Position numbers and translations under genes: made by a program. A stretch of 64,000 nt of DNA from Myxococcus eversor. Lineage in GTDB: Bacteria > Myxococcota > Myxococcia > Myxococcales > Myxococcaceae. Shown piece by piece: positions 46,775 through 55,814 of this stretch (position 1 is its first letter; each line of letters starts with the position of its first letter). The notes beneath the pieces are model-generated. The model saw only the letters and a program-made list of their open reading frames with translations. It was not told where the DNA came from and did no database searches. Location: positions 1 to 64,000 of the forward strand of contig NZ_JAAIXY010000015.1 in assembly GCF_010894455.1 (NCBI RefSeq). Reading direction: 5' to 3'.

Positions 46775-49700
46775 TCAGCCCTCCGGCGCTGTCAGCGGCA
46801 ACTCGGCGGTGAAGGTGGCGCCGCCGCCCTCCGTGGGCGTCAGGTGGATGCCTCCCTCGTGGCCCTCGGCGATGTGGAGCGCCATCCACAGGCCCAGTCC
46901 GAAGCCTCCGTGATTGCGCGTGGAGACGGCGCGCTCGAAGCGGCCGAAGATTCGCTCGCCGTCTTCGGAGGCGACGCCGGGGCCATGGTCCACCACGGCG
47001 ATGCGGACGCTGTCCCCGGAGGCGGCCACGCTGACCTCGATGGGCCTGCCCGCGCCGAACTTGATGGCGTTGTCGACCAGGCTCTCCACGAGCTGACGAA
47101 GCCGCTCCGGGTCGAACCGGCCCACCACGGCGGGTGGGGTGGTCCACGTGAGGGAGGACTCCGCGCGCGCGGCCTTCTCCCGTGCCCCTTCGATGACGTC
47201 CTTCACGACGGCCGTCACATCCACGTCCTGGCGCACCAGCGCCAGGCGGCCGGTGACGAACTCGGACACGTCCAGCAGGTGCTCCACCAGCCGCGTCAGT
47301 CGCTGGAGCTGCTTCTGCGTCGTCTGCGCCCGGCTCCGCACCAGCTCCTCTGGAGAGAGCCGGGTGTCCTCGCGGTCCAGGTTGCGCAACAGGTTCTGGA
47401 TGTTGAGCGTCAGCACGCTCACCGGGGTGCGCAGCTCGTGGCTGACCAGGCTGAGGAACTCGTCACGCAGGTGCACGGAGTCCAGCAGCGCCTCCTTCTC
47501 CAGCTCCTTGCGCGTCACCGCCCGCCGCACGCTGACCATCTCCAGCTGCGTGCGCACCCGGGCCATCAGCTCCCGCGCGGAGAAGGGCTTGACCAGGTAG
47601 TCGTCGGCTCCGCTCGACAGGCCCTCCACCGTGGACTCGTCGCCCGCGCGCGCGGAGAGCAGGATGATGGGGATGGCCCGCGTGCGCGGGTCCGCGCGCA
47701 GCTCGCGCACGAGGCCGAAGCCGTCCAGCACCGGCATCATCACGTCGGAGAGGATGAGGTCGGGCGGCTGGCGGCGCGCCCGCTCCAGGGCCTCACGGCC
47801 GTTCATCGCCGTCTCGACGTGGGTGAAGCGGCGGCCCAGCAACCCCGAGACGTAGCTGCGCAGGTCGGCGTTGTCGTCGACGAGGAGGATGCGCGAGGAC
47901 GTCAGCGACTCGGGAATGTCCAACTGCGCGTCGTCCGCGCGCTCCACCGCCACGGGCTGGAGCAGGGGCGCGTCCGAAGCCGACCACCGCTGCGCCTCCT
48001 GGACGAAGGGCGCGGCCCAGGCCGCCGACGAGCGCGAGCGGGGCTTGTGGTCGATTCGCTCCTCGGGCAGGTGGGCCGAGCCGCCCGGCAACCGCACCGT
48101 GAAGGTGGTGCCCTCGCCCAGCCGGCTCGTCACGGAGACGGTGCCCCCGTGCAGCTTGACGAGCTCCTCCACCATGGCGAGGCCAATGCCCGTCCCTTCG
48201 TGACTCCGGCCCTGGGTGGCGCGCACGCGGTAGAACCGCTCGAAGACGCGCGGGAGGTCCTCCTCGGGAATCCCCACGCCGGTGTCCCGCACCGTGAGGA
48301 CCGCGCCCCCGTCCCTCCAGTGCTGGCCCACATGAATCTCGCCCTGGTAGGTGTACTTCACCGCGTTGGAGAGCAGGTTGAGGACAACCTTCTCCCACAT
48401 CTCCGGGTCCACGTAGACGGCCTCGGGTAGCGGGGGGCAGTCCACCCGCAGCCGCAGCCCGGCGCTGCCCACCGCGGACTCGAAGGTGCTCGCCAGGTTG
48501 CGCGTGAAGGTCGCCAGGTCCGTGGGGACGTAGGTGGCCTGCGTCCGTCCGGCCTCCATGCGCGAGAAGTCGAGCAGCGTGTTGACCATCTTGTAGAGCC
48601 GCTGCGCGCTGCGGCGCACCAGGTCCAACTGCTCTCCCTCCAGGACCCTGGGCTCCCGGTTCATGGCGTCTTCGATGGGCCCGAGAATCAGCGTGAGCGG
48701 CGTGCGGAACTCGTGGCTCACGTTGCTGAAGAAGGCCGTCTTGGCCTGGTCGAGCTGGGCGAGCTGCTCGGCGCGCTGCCGCTCCTGCTCGTAGGCGCGG
48801 GCGCTGGCGAAGCTGGCGGCGAGCTGCCGCGCGAGCAACTGCAGGAAGCTCCGGTACTCGTCATCCAGCGCGCGCAGCGGACTGATGCCGGCGACGAACA
48901 CGCCCATCAGCTCCGCGTCCGCGCCCATGGGCACCGGAAGCAGCAGCGCGCGAGTCGTGGGCTCGGGCCAGGGGCCACCGGGGAGGGGACCGAACCTCGT
49001 CGCGAGGTCGTCGACCAGCACCTCCTGTCCCTCGTGGACGACGCTGGCGAGCGGCCACGCGCTCGTCTCATCCAGGTGCAGCTCGGTGGGCGCCGAGGCC
49101 GAGCCTCGGGGCAGGTTGGCGCAGGTGACGAGTTGCGCCTGTTCGCCCCGGACGACGTAGAGCAGGCCGAAGGGCAAATCGTGTCCGGCGGGTGTGAGGA
49201 CCTCTTCCAATGCGACGAAGAGCGCCTCGACCTTGGCGCTGAGCGCCGCCCGGATGGACAGCTCCCGGAGGATGGCCAGGCGCCTGTCTCCGACGACCTG
49301 CCGCGTCGTCTCGCTCGCGATGGCGAAGAGGCCGGCGATCTCCCCCGACTCGCCAATGGTGGGGTTGTAGGACCAGGTGAAGTAGGCCTCTTCCCGAAGG
49401 CCCCCGGGCCGCCGCGCGAAGTTGACGTTGCCGTTCTCGATGAAGAGCGGCTCTCCCGTCGCGTGCACGCGCTGCATCAAGGGGCCCAGCAGCTTCCACT
49501 CCTCCGCCAGCGCCTCGGAGCCGCGCGCGCCCAGCGTCAGCGGATGCTTGGTCCCGAGGATGGGCCGGAAGGGGTCGTTGTAGAGCATGTTCAGCTCCGG
49601 ACCCCAGAACAGGATGATGGGGTACGGAGAGCGCAGCATCGTGCTGACCGAGGTCCGTAGCGATTGGGGCCAGCGCTCCATCGGCCCCAGCGCAGTGGTC

Positions 49701-52700
49701 CGCCAGTCGAAGGCGCGCATCAGGGCGCCCATCTCGCCACCGCTCTGGATGAAGTGCTCTTGTGAGGCGTCGCGCGCGAGCACCGGGCGCGGAACCACCG
49801 AGCGCTCTCCGGAGGGAGGCTCGGTGGGGAGCCAGAAGGAGAACGTGCTGCCGGTGTCGGAGGTGGCCTCCAGGAGGAGCTGCCCGCCGTGGCTCTCCAC
49901 GATGCCCTTGGTGATGGAGAGCCCCAGTCCATGGCTGTCGCGCCGCTTCTGGGCCGCGTGCCAGTGGCGGTCGAAGAGGTGCCGCTGCGCCTCGGGCGAA
50001 AGGCCCGGGCCGCTGTCTGTCACGCTGAAGCGGATGCCAGGCGTCCCAGGCGTGTGTCCGGCCCTCAGGTGGATGCGGCCTCCCGGCCCGGGCGGAGTGA
50101 ACTTGATGGCATTGGAGACGAGGTTGCCGAACGCCTGGAGGAAGCGCTCCCTGTCACATCGCAGGACGAGCCCGGGCGTCACGTCGCTGTCGAGCGTCAG
50201 GCCCTTCTCCGCCGCCTGGGGCTCGAACTGCTCCTGGGCCTCGCGCACCAGGTCTTCCACGCGTTGCGGCCGCGCGTCGACGGAGAGCGTCCCGGTGTCG
50301 ATGCTCGCCAGGTCGAGCAGGTCGTCGATGAGCCGGTTCATCCGGGTGGCGGCGCGGTGAATCGACTCCGCCTGCTTGTGCACGCGCGTGCCCGTGTCGC
50401 CCTCCCGGGGGAGTCGCTGCAGCAGCTCGGCGGCGGTGCGGATGGTGGTGAGGGGCGAGCGCAAGTCATGGCTGACCACCGCGAGCGTCTCTTCTCGCGA
50501 GCGGGTGGCGCGCTGGGCCTCCTCGAGCAGGCGTCGGGCCTCCTCCGCGTGGATGCGCTCGGCGAGGAGCGCCTCCTGCCGGAGCTGGGACACGGTGAGC
50601 AGGGCGTTGACGCGGGCCCGGAGCTCGTTGGCGGAGAAGGGCTTGACCAGGTACTCGTCCGCGCCGCTGCGCAGCCCCTCGATGGTGGCCTCTTCTCCGG
50701 CCCGCGCGGACAGCAGCAGGATGGGGATGAAGCGGGTGCGCTCGTCGGCGCGCAGGGCCCGCACCAGCTCCAGGCCGCCCACGCCCGGCATCATCACGTC
50801 GGAGAGGATGAGGTCGGGAGGGTTCTCCCGCGCGGAGGCGAGCGCCTGGGCGCCATGGCTCGCCATCTCCACGCGCCAGTGGGGTGACAGCAGGCGCAGC
50901 AGGTAGCCGCGCATGTCGACGTTGTCGTCCGCCACGAGGATGCGCGCCTCGGAGTGGGAGAGGGGAGGACCCGCGCTGGGGAGCCCCGGCTCGTTCCACT
51001 GGGAGACCTCGGCGAGGAACTCGCGGGCGCCAATCCCGGTGGAGGCCAGCGTCCGGGCCGCTCCGACCTTCTCCGGGTCCAGGTGCGCGAAGCCCGTGGG
51101 GAGGCGCACCGTGAAGGTGGTGCCCCGCTGGACGGCGCTCGTCACCGTCACGGTGCCACCGTGCAGTTTGACGAGCTCCCGCACCAGCGACAGCCCGATG
51201 CCCGTGCCTTCGTGGCTGCGCCCCCGCGCGCCTTCGACGCGGTGGAAGCGGTCGAAGATGCGCGGCAGCTCCTCCTCCGGCATGCCGATGCCCGTGTCCT
51301 TCACCGTCAGCTCCACGCTGTCGTCCAGCCATGTCAGCGCGATGTGGACATGGCCCTCGAAGGTGAACTTCAGGGCGTTGGAGAGCAGGTTGAGGACAAC
51401 CTTCTCCCACATCTCCGGGTCCACATAGACGGAGTCGGGCAGCGGCGGGCAGGCGACGACCAGCTCCAGCCCCGCGGTGGTCATCGCCGAATCGAAGCTG
51501 CTGACCAGATCTCGAGTGAGGGCGGAGAGGTCCGTGGGGATGAACGAAGCCTGGACACGGCCCGCCTCCAGCCGGGCGAAGTCGAGCAGGGTGTTGACCA
51601 GCTTCTGCAGCCGCAACCCGTTGCGGCGCACCATCTCCTGGCGCTCCCGTTGCGGCGGAGGGAGGGGATGCTCGACATCCGTCAGGGAGTCCTCGACGGG
51701 GCCGAGCATCAAGGTGAGGGGCGTGCGGAACTCGTGGCTGACGTTGCTGAAGAAGGCGGTCTTCGAGCGGTCGAGCTCCGCGAGGGCCTCCGCCCGCCGC
51801 TTCTCCTCTTCGTAGGCGCGAGCGCTGCTGACGGCCGTGGCGAGGTGGTCCGCCACCAGCGCCAGGAACCCCCGGTAGTCCTCATCCAGGGCGCGCCGCG
51901 CGCTCACTCCCGCGACGAGGAAGCCATGAGGGCGCCTGGCCCCAGGGCGGGTGATGGGCAGCACCAGGACGGAGTGGGGAGAATCGGGCCAGGGGCCGCC
52001 CGGGAGCTCGCCGAAGCGGGTGTGCGCGTCGGAGATGAGGTGTCCTCCCCGGGCCTCCCACGCTTCGGAGAAGGACCAGGTGGCGCTGGCGGGAAGGTCG
52101 CCGAACCGCGAGGCGGCCTGGGCCTTTGTCTCCCAGCCCGTCGCCTCCATCAGGTCGGAGGACAGCTCGCCGCTGGGACCCAGGCGATGGAGCAGGGCGA
52201 AGGGAAGGTCGTAGGCATTGCCCGCCAGGGCTCGCGCGGCCTCACGCCAGGCGTCCTCCTCTCGCTTGACGGTCCCCGCGCGCGCCGCGAGGTCCCGGAG
52301 GGTTCGCAGCCGTCGTTCGCCGAGCACCCGGCCCGTGGTCTCCGTCAGGGTGACGAGGATTCCTCCGACGCCCCCGCTCTCGTCCCGGATGGGGCTGTAG
52401 GAGTACGTGAAGTAGCACTCCTCGAGGTAGCCGTTCCGGTCCAGCGGCAGCATCCAATCCACCGAGCCGACCGCCGCGCCCCGCCACACCCCGTCGAACA
52501 GCGGGCCGATGATGTGCCAGCTCTCGGCGAACGTCGTCTGGGCGCTGGTGCCCATGGCCGAGGGGTGCTTCGTGGAGCCGAGCACGGGCCTGTATCCGTC
52601 ATTGTAGAACTGGACGAGCTGTCGTCCCCACGCGATGTACATGGGGAAGTGGGATTCGAGCACGATGCTGACCGCCGTGCGCAGCGACTGCGGCCAGGTC

Positions 52701-52840
52701 TCCGGCGGGCCCACGGGCGTCTTCGACCAGTCGGTGGCGCGCATGAGCGCGCCCATCTCGCCGCCGCCGGCGAGCACCGCCGCGGCCACGGGATGAAGGT
52801 CGGAACGAGATGTCCCAGGACGTTGGGTCGAGTGGCTCAT
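46775..52840 (-). CDS. Giant hybrid histidine kinase with duplicated sensor-kinase-receiver-kinase layout
   Basis: A 2021-residue signalling protein. In order: PAS-like (30-175), GAF-like (190-350), HisKA with SHEFRTPL (His about 369), ATPase domain, receiver (about 633-750, phosphoacceptor Asp in LSDVMMP near 681), a second HisKA with SHDLRSPL (about 790) and ATPase. The same set then recurs: PAS-like (from about 1028), GAF, HisKA SHEFRTPL (about 1376), ATPase, receiver (about 1649-1760, Asp near 1699), HisKA SHELRTP (about 1797) and ATPase. All four His and both Asp sites look intact. No membrane segment is seen, so it is cytoplasmic. It may have arisen by internal duplication and could run an intramolecular phosphorelay. 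The start has no clear ribosome site. Confidence 0.93.
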   Translation of the reverse strand: MSHSTQRPGTSRSDLHPVAAAVLAGGGEMGALMRATDWSKTPVGPPETWPQSLRTAVSIVLESHFPMYIAWGRQLVQFYNDGYRPVLGSTKHPSAMGTSAQTTFAESWHIIGPLFDGVWRGAAVGSVDWMLPLDRNGYLEECYFTYSYSPIRDESGGVGGILVTLTETTGRVLGERRLRTLRDLAARAGTVKREEDAWREAARALAGNAYDLPFALLHRLGPSGELSSDLMEATGWETKAQAASRFGDLPASATWSFSEAWEARGGHLISDAHTRFGELPGGPWPDSPHSVLVLPITRPGARRPHGFLVAGVSARRALDEDYRGFLALVADHLATAVSSARAYEEEKRRAEALAELDRSKTAFFSNVSHEFRTPLTLMLGPVEDSLTDVEHPLPPPQRERQEMVRRNGLRLQKLVNTLLDFARLEAGRVQASFIPTDLSALTRDLVSSFDSAMTTAGLELVVACPPLPDSVYVDPEMWEKVVLNLLSNALKFTFEGHVHIALTWLDDSVELTVKDTGIGMPEEELPRIFDRFHRVEGARGRSHEGTGIGLSLVRELVKLHGGTVTVTSAVQRGTTFTVRLPTGFAHLDPEKVGAARTLASTGIGAREFLAEVSQWNEPGLPSAGPPLSHSEARILVADDNVDMRGYLLRLLSPHWRVEMASHGAQALASARENPPDLILSDVMMPGVGGLELVRALRADERTRFIPILLLSARAGEEATIEGLRSGADEYLVKPFSANELRARVNALLTVSQLRQEALLAERIHAEEARRLLEEAQRATRSREETLAVVSHDLRSPLTTIRTAAELLQRLPREGDTGTRVHKQAESIHRAATRMNRLIDDLLDLASIDTGTLSVDARPQRVEDLVREAQEQFEPQAAEKGLTLDSDVTPGLVLRCDRERFLQAFGNLVSNAIKFTPPGPGGRIHLRAGHTPGTPGIRFSVTDSGPGLSPEAQRHLFDRHWHAAQKRRDSHGLGLSITKGIVESHGGQLLLEATSDTGSTFSFWLPTEPPSGERSVVPRPVLARDASQEHFIQSGGEMGALMRAFDWRTTALGPMERWPQSLRTSVSTMLRSPYPIILFWGPELNMLYNDPFRPILGTKHPLTLGARGSEALAEEWKLLGPLMQRVHATGEPLFIENGNVNFARRPGGLREEAYFTWSYNPTIGESGEIAGLFAIASETTRQVVGDRRLAILRELSIRAALSAKVEALFVALEEVLTPAGHDLPFGLLYVVRGEQAQLVTCANLPRGSASAPTELHLDETSAWPLASVVHEGQEVLVDDLATRFGPLPGGPWPEPTTRALLLPVPMGADAELMGVFVAGISPLRALDDEYRSFLQLLARQLAASFASARAYEQERQRAEQLAQLDQAKTAFFSNVSHEFRTPLTLILGPIEDAMNREPRVLEGEQLDLVRRSAQRLYKMVNTLLDFSRMEAGRTQATYVPTDLATFTRNLASTFESAVGSAGLRLRVDCPPLPEAVYVDPEMWEKVVLNLLSNAVKYTYQGEIHVGQHWRDGGAVLTVRDTGVGIPEEDLPRVFERFYRVRATQGRSHEGTGIGLAMVEELVKLHGGTVSVTSRLGEGTTFTVRLPGGSAHLPEERIDHKPRSRSSAAWAAPFVQEAQRWSASDAPLLQPVAVERADDAQLDIPESLTSSRILLVDDNADLRSYVSGLLGRRFTHVETAMNGREALERARRQPPDLILSDVMMPVLDGFGLVRELRADPRTRAIPIILLSARAGDESTVEGLSSGADDYLVKPFSARELMARVRTQLEMVSVRRAVTRKELEKEALLDSVHLRDEFLSLVSHELRTPVSVLTLNIQNLLRNLDREDTRLSPEELVRSRAQTTQKQLQRLTRLVEHLLDVSEFVTGRLALVRQDVDVTAVVKDVIEGAREKAARAESSLTWTTPPAVVGRFDPERLRQLVESLVDNAIKFGAGRPIEVSVAASGDSVRIAVVDHGPGVASEDGERIFGRFERAVSTRNHGGFGLGLWMALHIAEGHEGGIHLTPTEGGGATFTAELPLTAPEG

Positions 52841-53238
52841 CGAATTCGGTCATCGCCCCACACTTCGTTGCTTGCAGGACGTAGCAGGGAGGATGGGTGA
52901 GGCCTCAACGCCCAGGATGAAGGCCTGTATCGGCGACAATATTCTGGCGCAACCTTGGAAATGCACGGGGTTGGAGTGCAGCCGCGACACATCGAGACAG
53001 GAGACATGTGTCGCCTGCGGCACGGTGTGCACGCTCGCCCGGGTAGGCAAGAGGCGCTGCCTGGAAGGCTGGGAGGCGGGCTCGGGAACGAGCAACGGAG
53101 GACGCGTCCACCAGGGGCGACAGGGTCCACTCGTGCGAGGTGGCGGCGAGGGGCTGTTCCCGGGGCCCACGCTCCGCGCGCCCACCCGAGTGGAAGGGGG
53201 GCGCACGTGCGGCCTCACGGGGGCAGCGGGGACTGCGA
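52841..53238. other. Intergenic region between kinase and M4 peptidase genes
   Basis: About 400 bases without a gene that has supporting codon bias. It should hold the promoter of the kinase gene (minus strand); an AT-rich patch (ACAATATT) lies near 52938-52945. No convincing operator or repeat was identified. Confidence 0.5.
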
Positions 53239-53281
53239 CGGCCCACCCGTCGAGGCGTCATGCCTCGGGTCGGGTGGGCCG
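53239..53281 (-). terminator. Terminator of M4 peptidase copy A
   Basis: On the minus strand CGGCCCACCCG pairs with CGGGTGGGCCG, enclosing a CCGAGGC/GCCTCG inner stem with a 5-base loop, 17 bases after the stop. Nearly the same hairpin follows copy B (55755-55797). Confidence 0.75.
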
Positions 53282-53298
53282 CCTCACATCTTCACAGG

Positions 53299-55515
53299 TC
53301 AGCGATAGGTGACGACGAGCGACGCGTTCTGATAGCCGCCCTTCGCGCCGTAGAGCCACACGTAGTACTTGCCGCCCTCGACGTACTTGAGGTCGCAGCG
53401 CTCCACGTTGGTCTCCTTCATGCCGCGGCAGTCGTAGTCGCTGTGGGTGGGGAAGGCGCCGCGACGGACGTAGAGGTCCGCGTTGCCCGTTCCACCCTCG
53501 ACCTTCACGGTGACGTTGCGGTAGCCGCCCTCCGGGGCCTCCGGAATCTGGACGAAGAAGCCGCTGGTGCCGTTCGTGGCGCCGGACAGGCCCCCCACCG
53601 GCACGTTGGGCTCGAGCGGGAAGAAGCCGCCCTGGAACGTAATCACCAGCGAAGCGTTGGCGTAGTCGGTGAAGCCATTGAGCATCACCCACCAGGTGCC
53701 GGGCGTGGGAGTGGCGAAGGCGCACGCCTCGTTGTTGCCGGAGGTGTAGGGGCGGCAGTCATAGAGGGAGGTCGTGGGGGGGGTGCCGAAGCGGACATAC
53801 AGGTCCGCGTCGCCCGTTCCACCCGACAGGGCGAAGCGCAGGTTCGTCGCGCCCTCGGGCACCTCACCGCGGAAATACTTCTTCGCGCCACGGGTGCCGG
53901 AGGTGACCACGGGGGCGTTGCGCTCCAGGGGGGGGGCGTCCGGGGGAAGGATGACGACACCCACCTGTACGGCCTTCCAAGCGGCGGTGACGGAGGCGAC
54001 GGTCGCCGCGTCATAGCCGAGCTGGATGGCGGCCTGCTCCGTGGCGACCTTCGCCGCCTCGAAGCTGGAGGAAGCAGTCAGGAGGTCCGCGTTCGCCTTG
54101 TAGACGATACGGGCGGCCTTCTCGATGCCGATGCCCGTCACCGCGGGACGCGTTGGGAAGCGTGGATGCGTTCCGCCCTGCGAGAGCAGATAGAAGGCGA
54201 GGTTGGCGATGCCCGAGCTGTAGTGGACGTCGACGCCCGAGCTGTAGTCGGCGTAGTCATCCAGCGAGCTGCCATCCAGTCGGGGGTTGTACAGGTAGCG
54301 AAGCGCGTCCCCGGGGATGTGTGGCGTCCAGACGTCCTCGCCCATCATGAACGTCCCCTCGTTGATGACCTTGCCCTCCGAGTGCCACTCGCACACGGCG
54401 CCGAAGATGTCGGAGATGGCTTCGTTCAGGCCGCCGGACTCACCGGAGTAGATGAGGTTCGACTCGTACTCCGTCACCGCGTGCGTCAGCTCGTGGGCCG
54501 TGATGTCGATGGCGTAGGGCAGGATGGAGGCGGTGGTTCCATCGCCGTCGCCGAACACCATCTGCGTGCCATCCCAGAACGCATTCACGTAGTTCACCCG
54601 GTGGTGAACGGTGGTGATGAGCGCGGCGCCCGCGTTGTCGTAGGAGTCGCGGTTGAACAGCTCCTTGTAGCAACGCCAGACGGCCCCCGTGTTGTCATAG
54701 GCCGCGTTGACGACGGGGTCGAGGACCGGAGGGTCTCCCTCCATGCGACTCATGGTGCCCGGAAGGCCAGGGCCCTGGTTGCCATCGTAGACCCGGCGGT
54801 TCAGCGCGTTGTGGATATGGGTGAAGCGCTCGAAGACGTCACCCGAGCGCGCGTTGACGAGCACGGTGTCGTCCACGGGCTCGCCCTTCTGGGACTCGCC
54901 CTTCATGCGGAGGCTGTAGGCGAGCAGGAGCTGTCCACCGTCGCGCCAGTAGACGAGCTCCGGCTTGCCCACGAGGGTGGCGTCGGCCGGCGAGGCCTTG
55001 TCCTTCAGGGCCTGCTCCACCGCGAGTTCCGAGGAGACGGTGGTGCCCTCGAGCGCGGGCAGGTCACCGCGCGCATCGCCGTTGGCCGCGAAGACCTGGC
55101 CATCACGCGCATGCAGCCGCAGCTCCGCGCCCATGACCTCCACGCCGTTGATTCGCACGCCGTAGCGGAAGTGCGCATCCCCGTCGAAGCCGACGTAGGC
55201 CTTCTTCAGGAAGAGCTGCTCGGGCTTCACCTTGAACAGCGGGGCCACCCGCGCCAGGACGGGTGCCAGCGTCGCCGGCTGGAGCCCTCGGAGGGCGGCC
55301 TCGGTGGTCGGCGCGGCGCCGAAGGGCCCGTTGACGAAGGTGGGCACGGAGTCCTTGTCGGCCGCGAGGACCTGGTGCGCACCCGTGAGTGCCTCCGAGG
55401 TCTTCGCGTTCACCGCTTCCTTGCTGTCTTTCGGAGGGCTCGCCTCGGTGCAGGCCCCCATGGTCAGGCATAGCAGCGTGGCACCGACGACTCCGCGTCC
55501 TCGTTTCAAGAGCAT
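53299..55515 (-). CDS. M4 (thermolysin-like) metallopeptidase, lipoprotein form, with two PPC domains
   Basis: A 738-residue preproenzyme. The signal ends in a lipobox (LTMGAC), so this copy is predicted to be lipid-anchored. A long propeptide (FTP/PepSY type, about 60-240) precedes the catalytic domain, which has HELTHAVTE (about 360), the third ligand in GGLNEAISDIFG and the late His in DVHYSSGIANLAFYLL. Two C-terminal PPC domains with a CRPYTSGNNEAC-type cysteine pair end the protein. The ATG in front of LLKRGRG has GGGGGAAG at good spacing; a longer start does not. It is a tandem duplicate of the next gene. Confidence 0.92.
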   Translation of the reverse strand: MLLKRGRGVVGATLLCLTMGACTEASPPKDSKEAVNAKTSEALTGAHQVLAADKDSVPTFVNGPFGAAPTTEAALRGLQPATLAPVLARVAPLFKVKPEQLFLKKAYVGFDGDAHFRYGVRINGVEVMGAELRLHARDGQVFAANGDARGDLPALEGTTVSSELAVEQALKDKASPADATLVGKPELVYWRDGGQLLLAYSLRMKGESQKGEPVDDTVLVNARSGDVFERFTHIHNALNRRVYDGNQGPGLPGTMSRMEGDPPVLDPVVNAAYDNTGAVWRCYKELFNRDSYDNAGAALITTVHHRVNYVNAFWDGTQMVFGDGDGTTASILPYAIDITAHELTHAVTEYESNLIYSGESGGLNEAISDIFGAVCEWHSEGKVINEGTFMMGEDVWTPHIPGDALRYLYNPRLDGSSLDDYADYSSGVDVHYSSGIANLAFYLLSQGGTHPRFPTRPAVTGIGIEKAARIVYKANADLLTASSSFEAAKVATEQAAIQLGYDAATVASVTAAWKAVQVGVVILPPDAPPLERNAPVVTSGTRGAKKYFRGEVPEGATNLRFALSGGTGDADLYVRFGTPPTTSLYDCRPYTSGNNEACAFATPTPGTWWVMLNGFTDYANASLVITFQGGFFPLEPNVPVGGLSGATNGTSGFFVQIPEAPEGGYRNVTVKVEGGTGNADLYVRRGAFPTHSDYDCRGMKETNVERCDLKYVEGGKYYVWLYGAKGGYQNASLVVTYR

Positions 55516-55685
55516 GCACTTCCCCCGGATGAATGATGAGGTCGCCATGGTGGAGCCAAACGCAGTTCAATGACAAGTCACCAGCCACGACTTCATTGCG
55601 TTTCATTCATCGGACAGGTCTGGAATCACCCGTGGGAAGTTCCCGGTGTTGTAAGTCTTTCGTTCTCGAGGGGCGGCGGCGCGGT

Positions 55686-55708
55686 GCGTGAGACATTCCA
55701 GGTCACGC
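55686..55708. promoter_or_regulatory. Inverted repeat upstream of M4 copy A
   Basis: GCGTGA-N11-TCACGC, with GACATT and AATGTC overlapping it, about 170 bases upstream of the copy A start. A related GCGTGAG/GACATT/TCAC arrangement occurs upstream of copy B. Candidate operator; low certainty. Confidence 0.3.
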
Positions 55709-55754
55709 AATGTCAGGAGTTGAGACAGGCGGCCAGGCCTCGCCGGAAATGCGA

Positions 55755-55797
55755 CGGCCCACCCGCCGAGGCGTCATGCCTCGGGTCGGGTGGGCCG
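55755..55797 (-). terminator. Terminator of M4 peptidase copy B
   Basis: Same nested hairpin as after copy A (CGGCCCACCCG/CGGGTGGGCCG with inner GAGGC/GCCTC), 17 bases after the stop. It was evidently duplicated with the gene. Confidence 0.75.
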
Positions 55798-55814
55798 CTT
55801 CACATCTTCACAGG

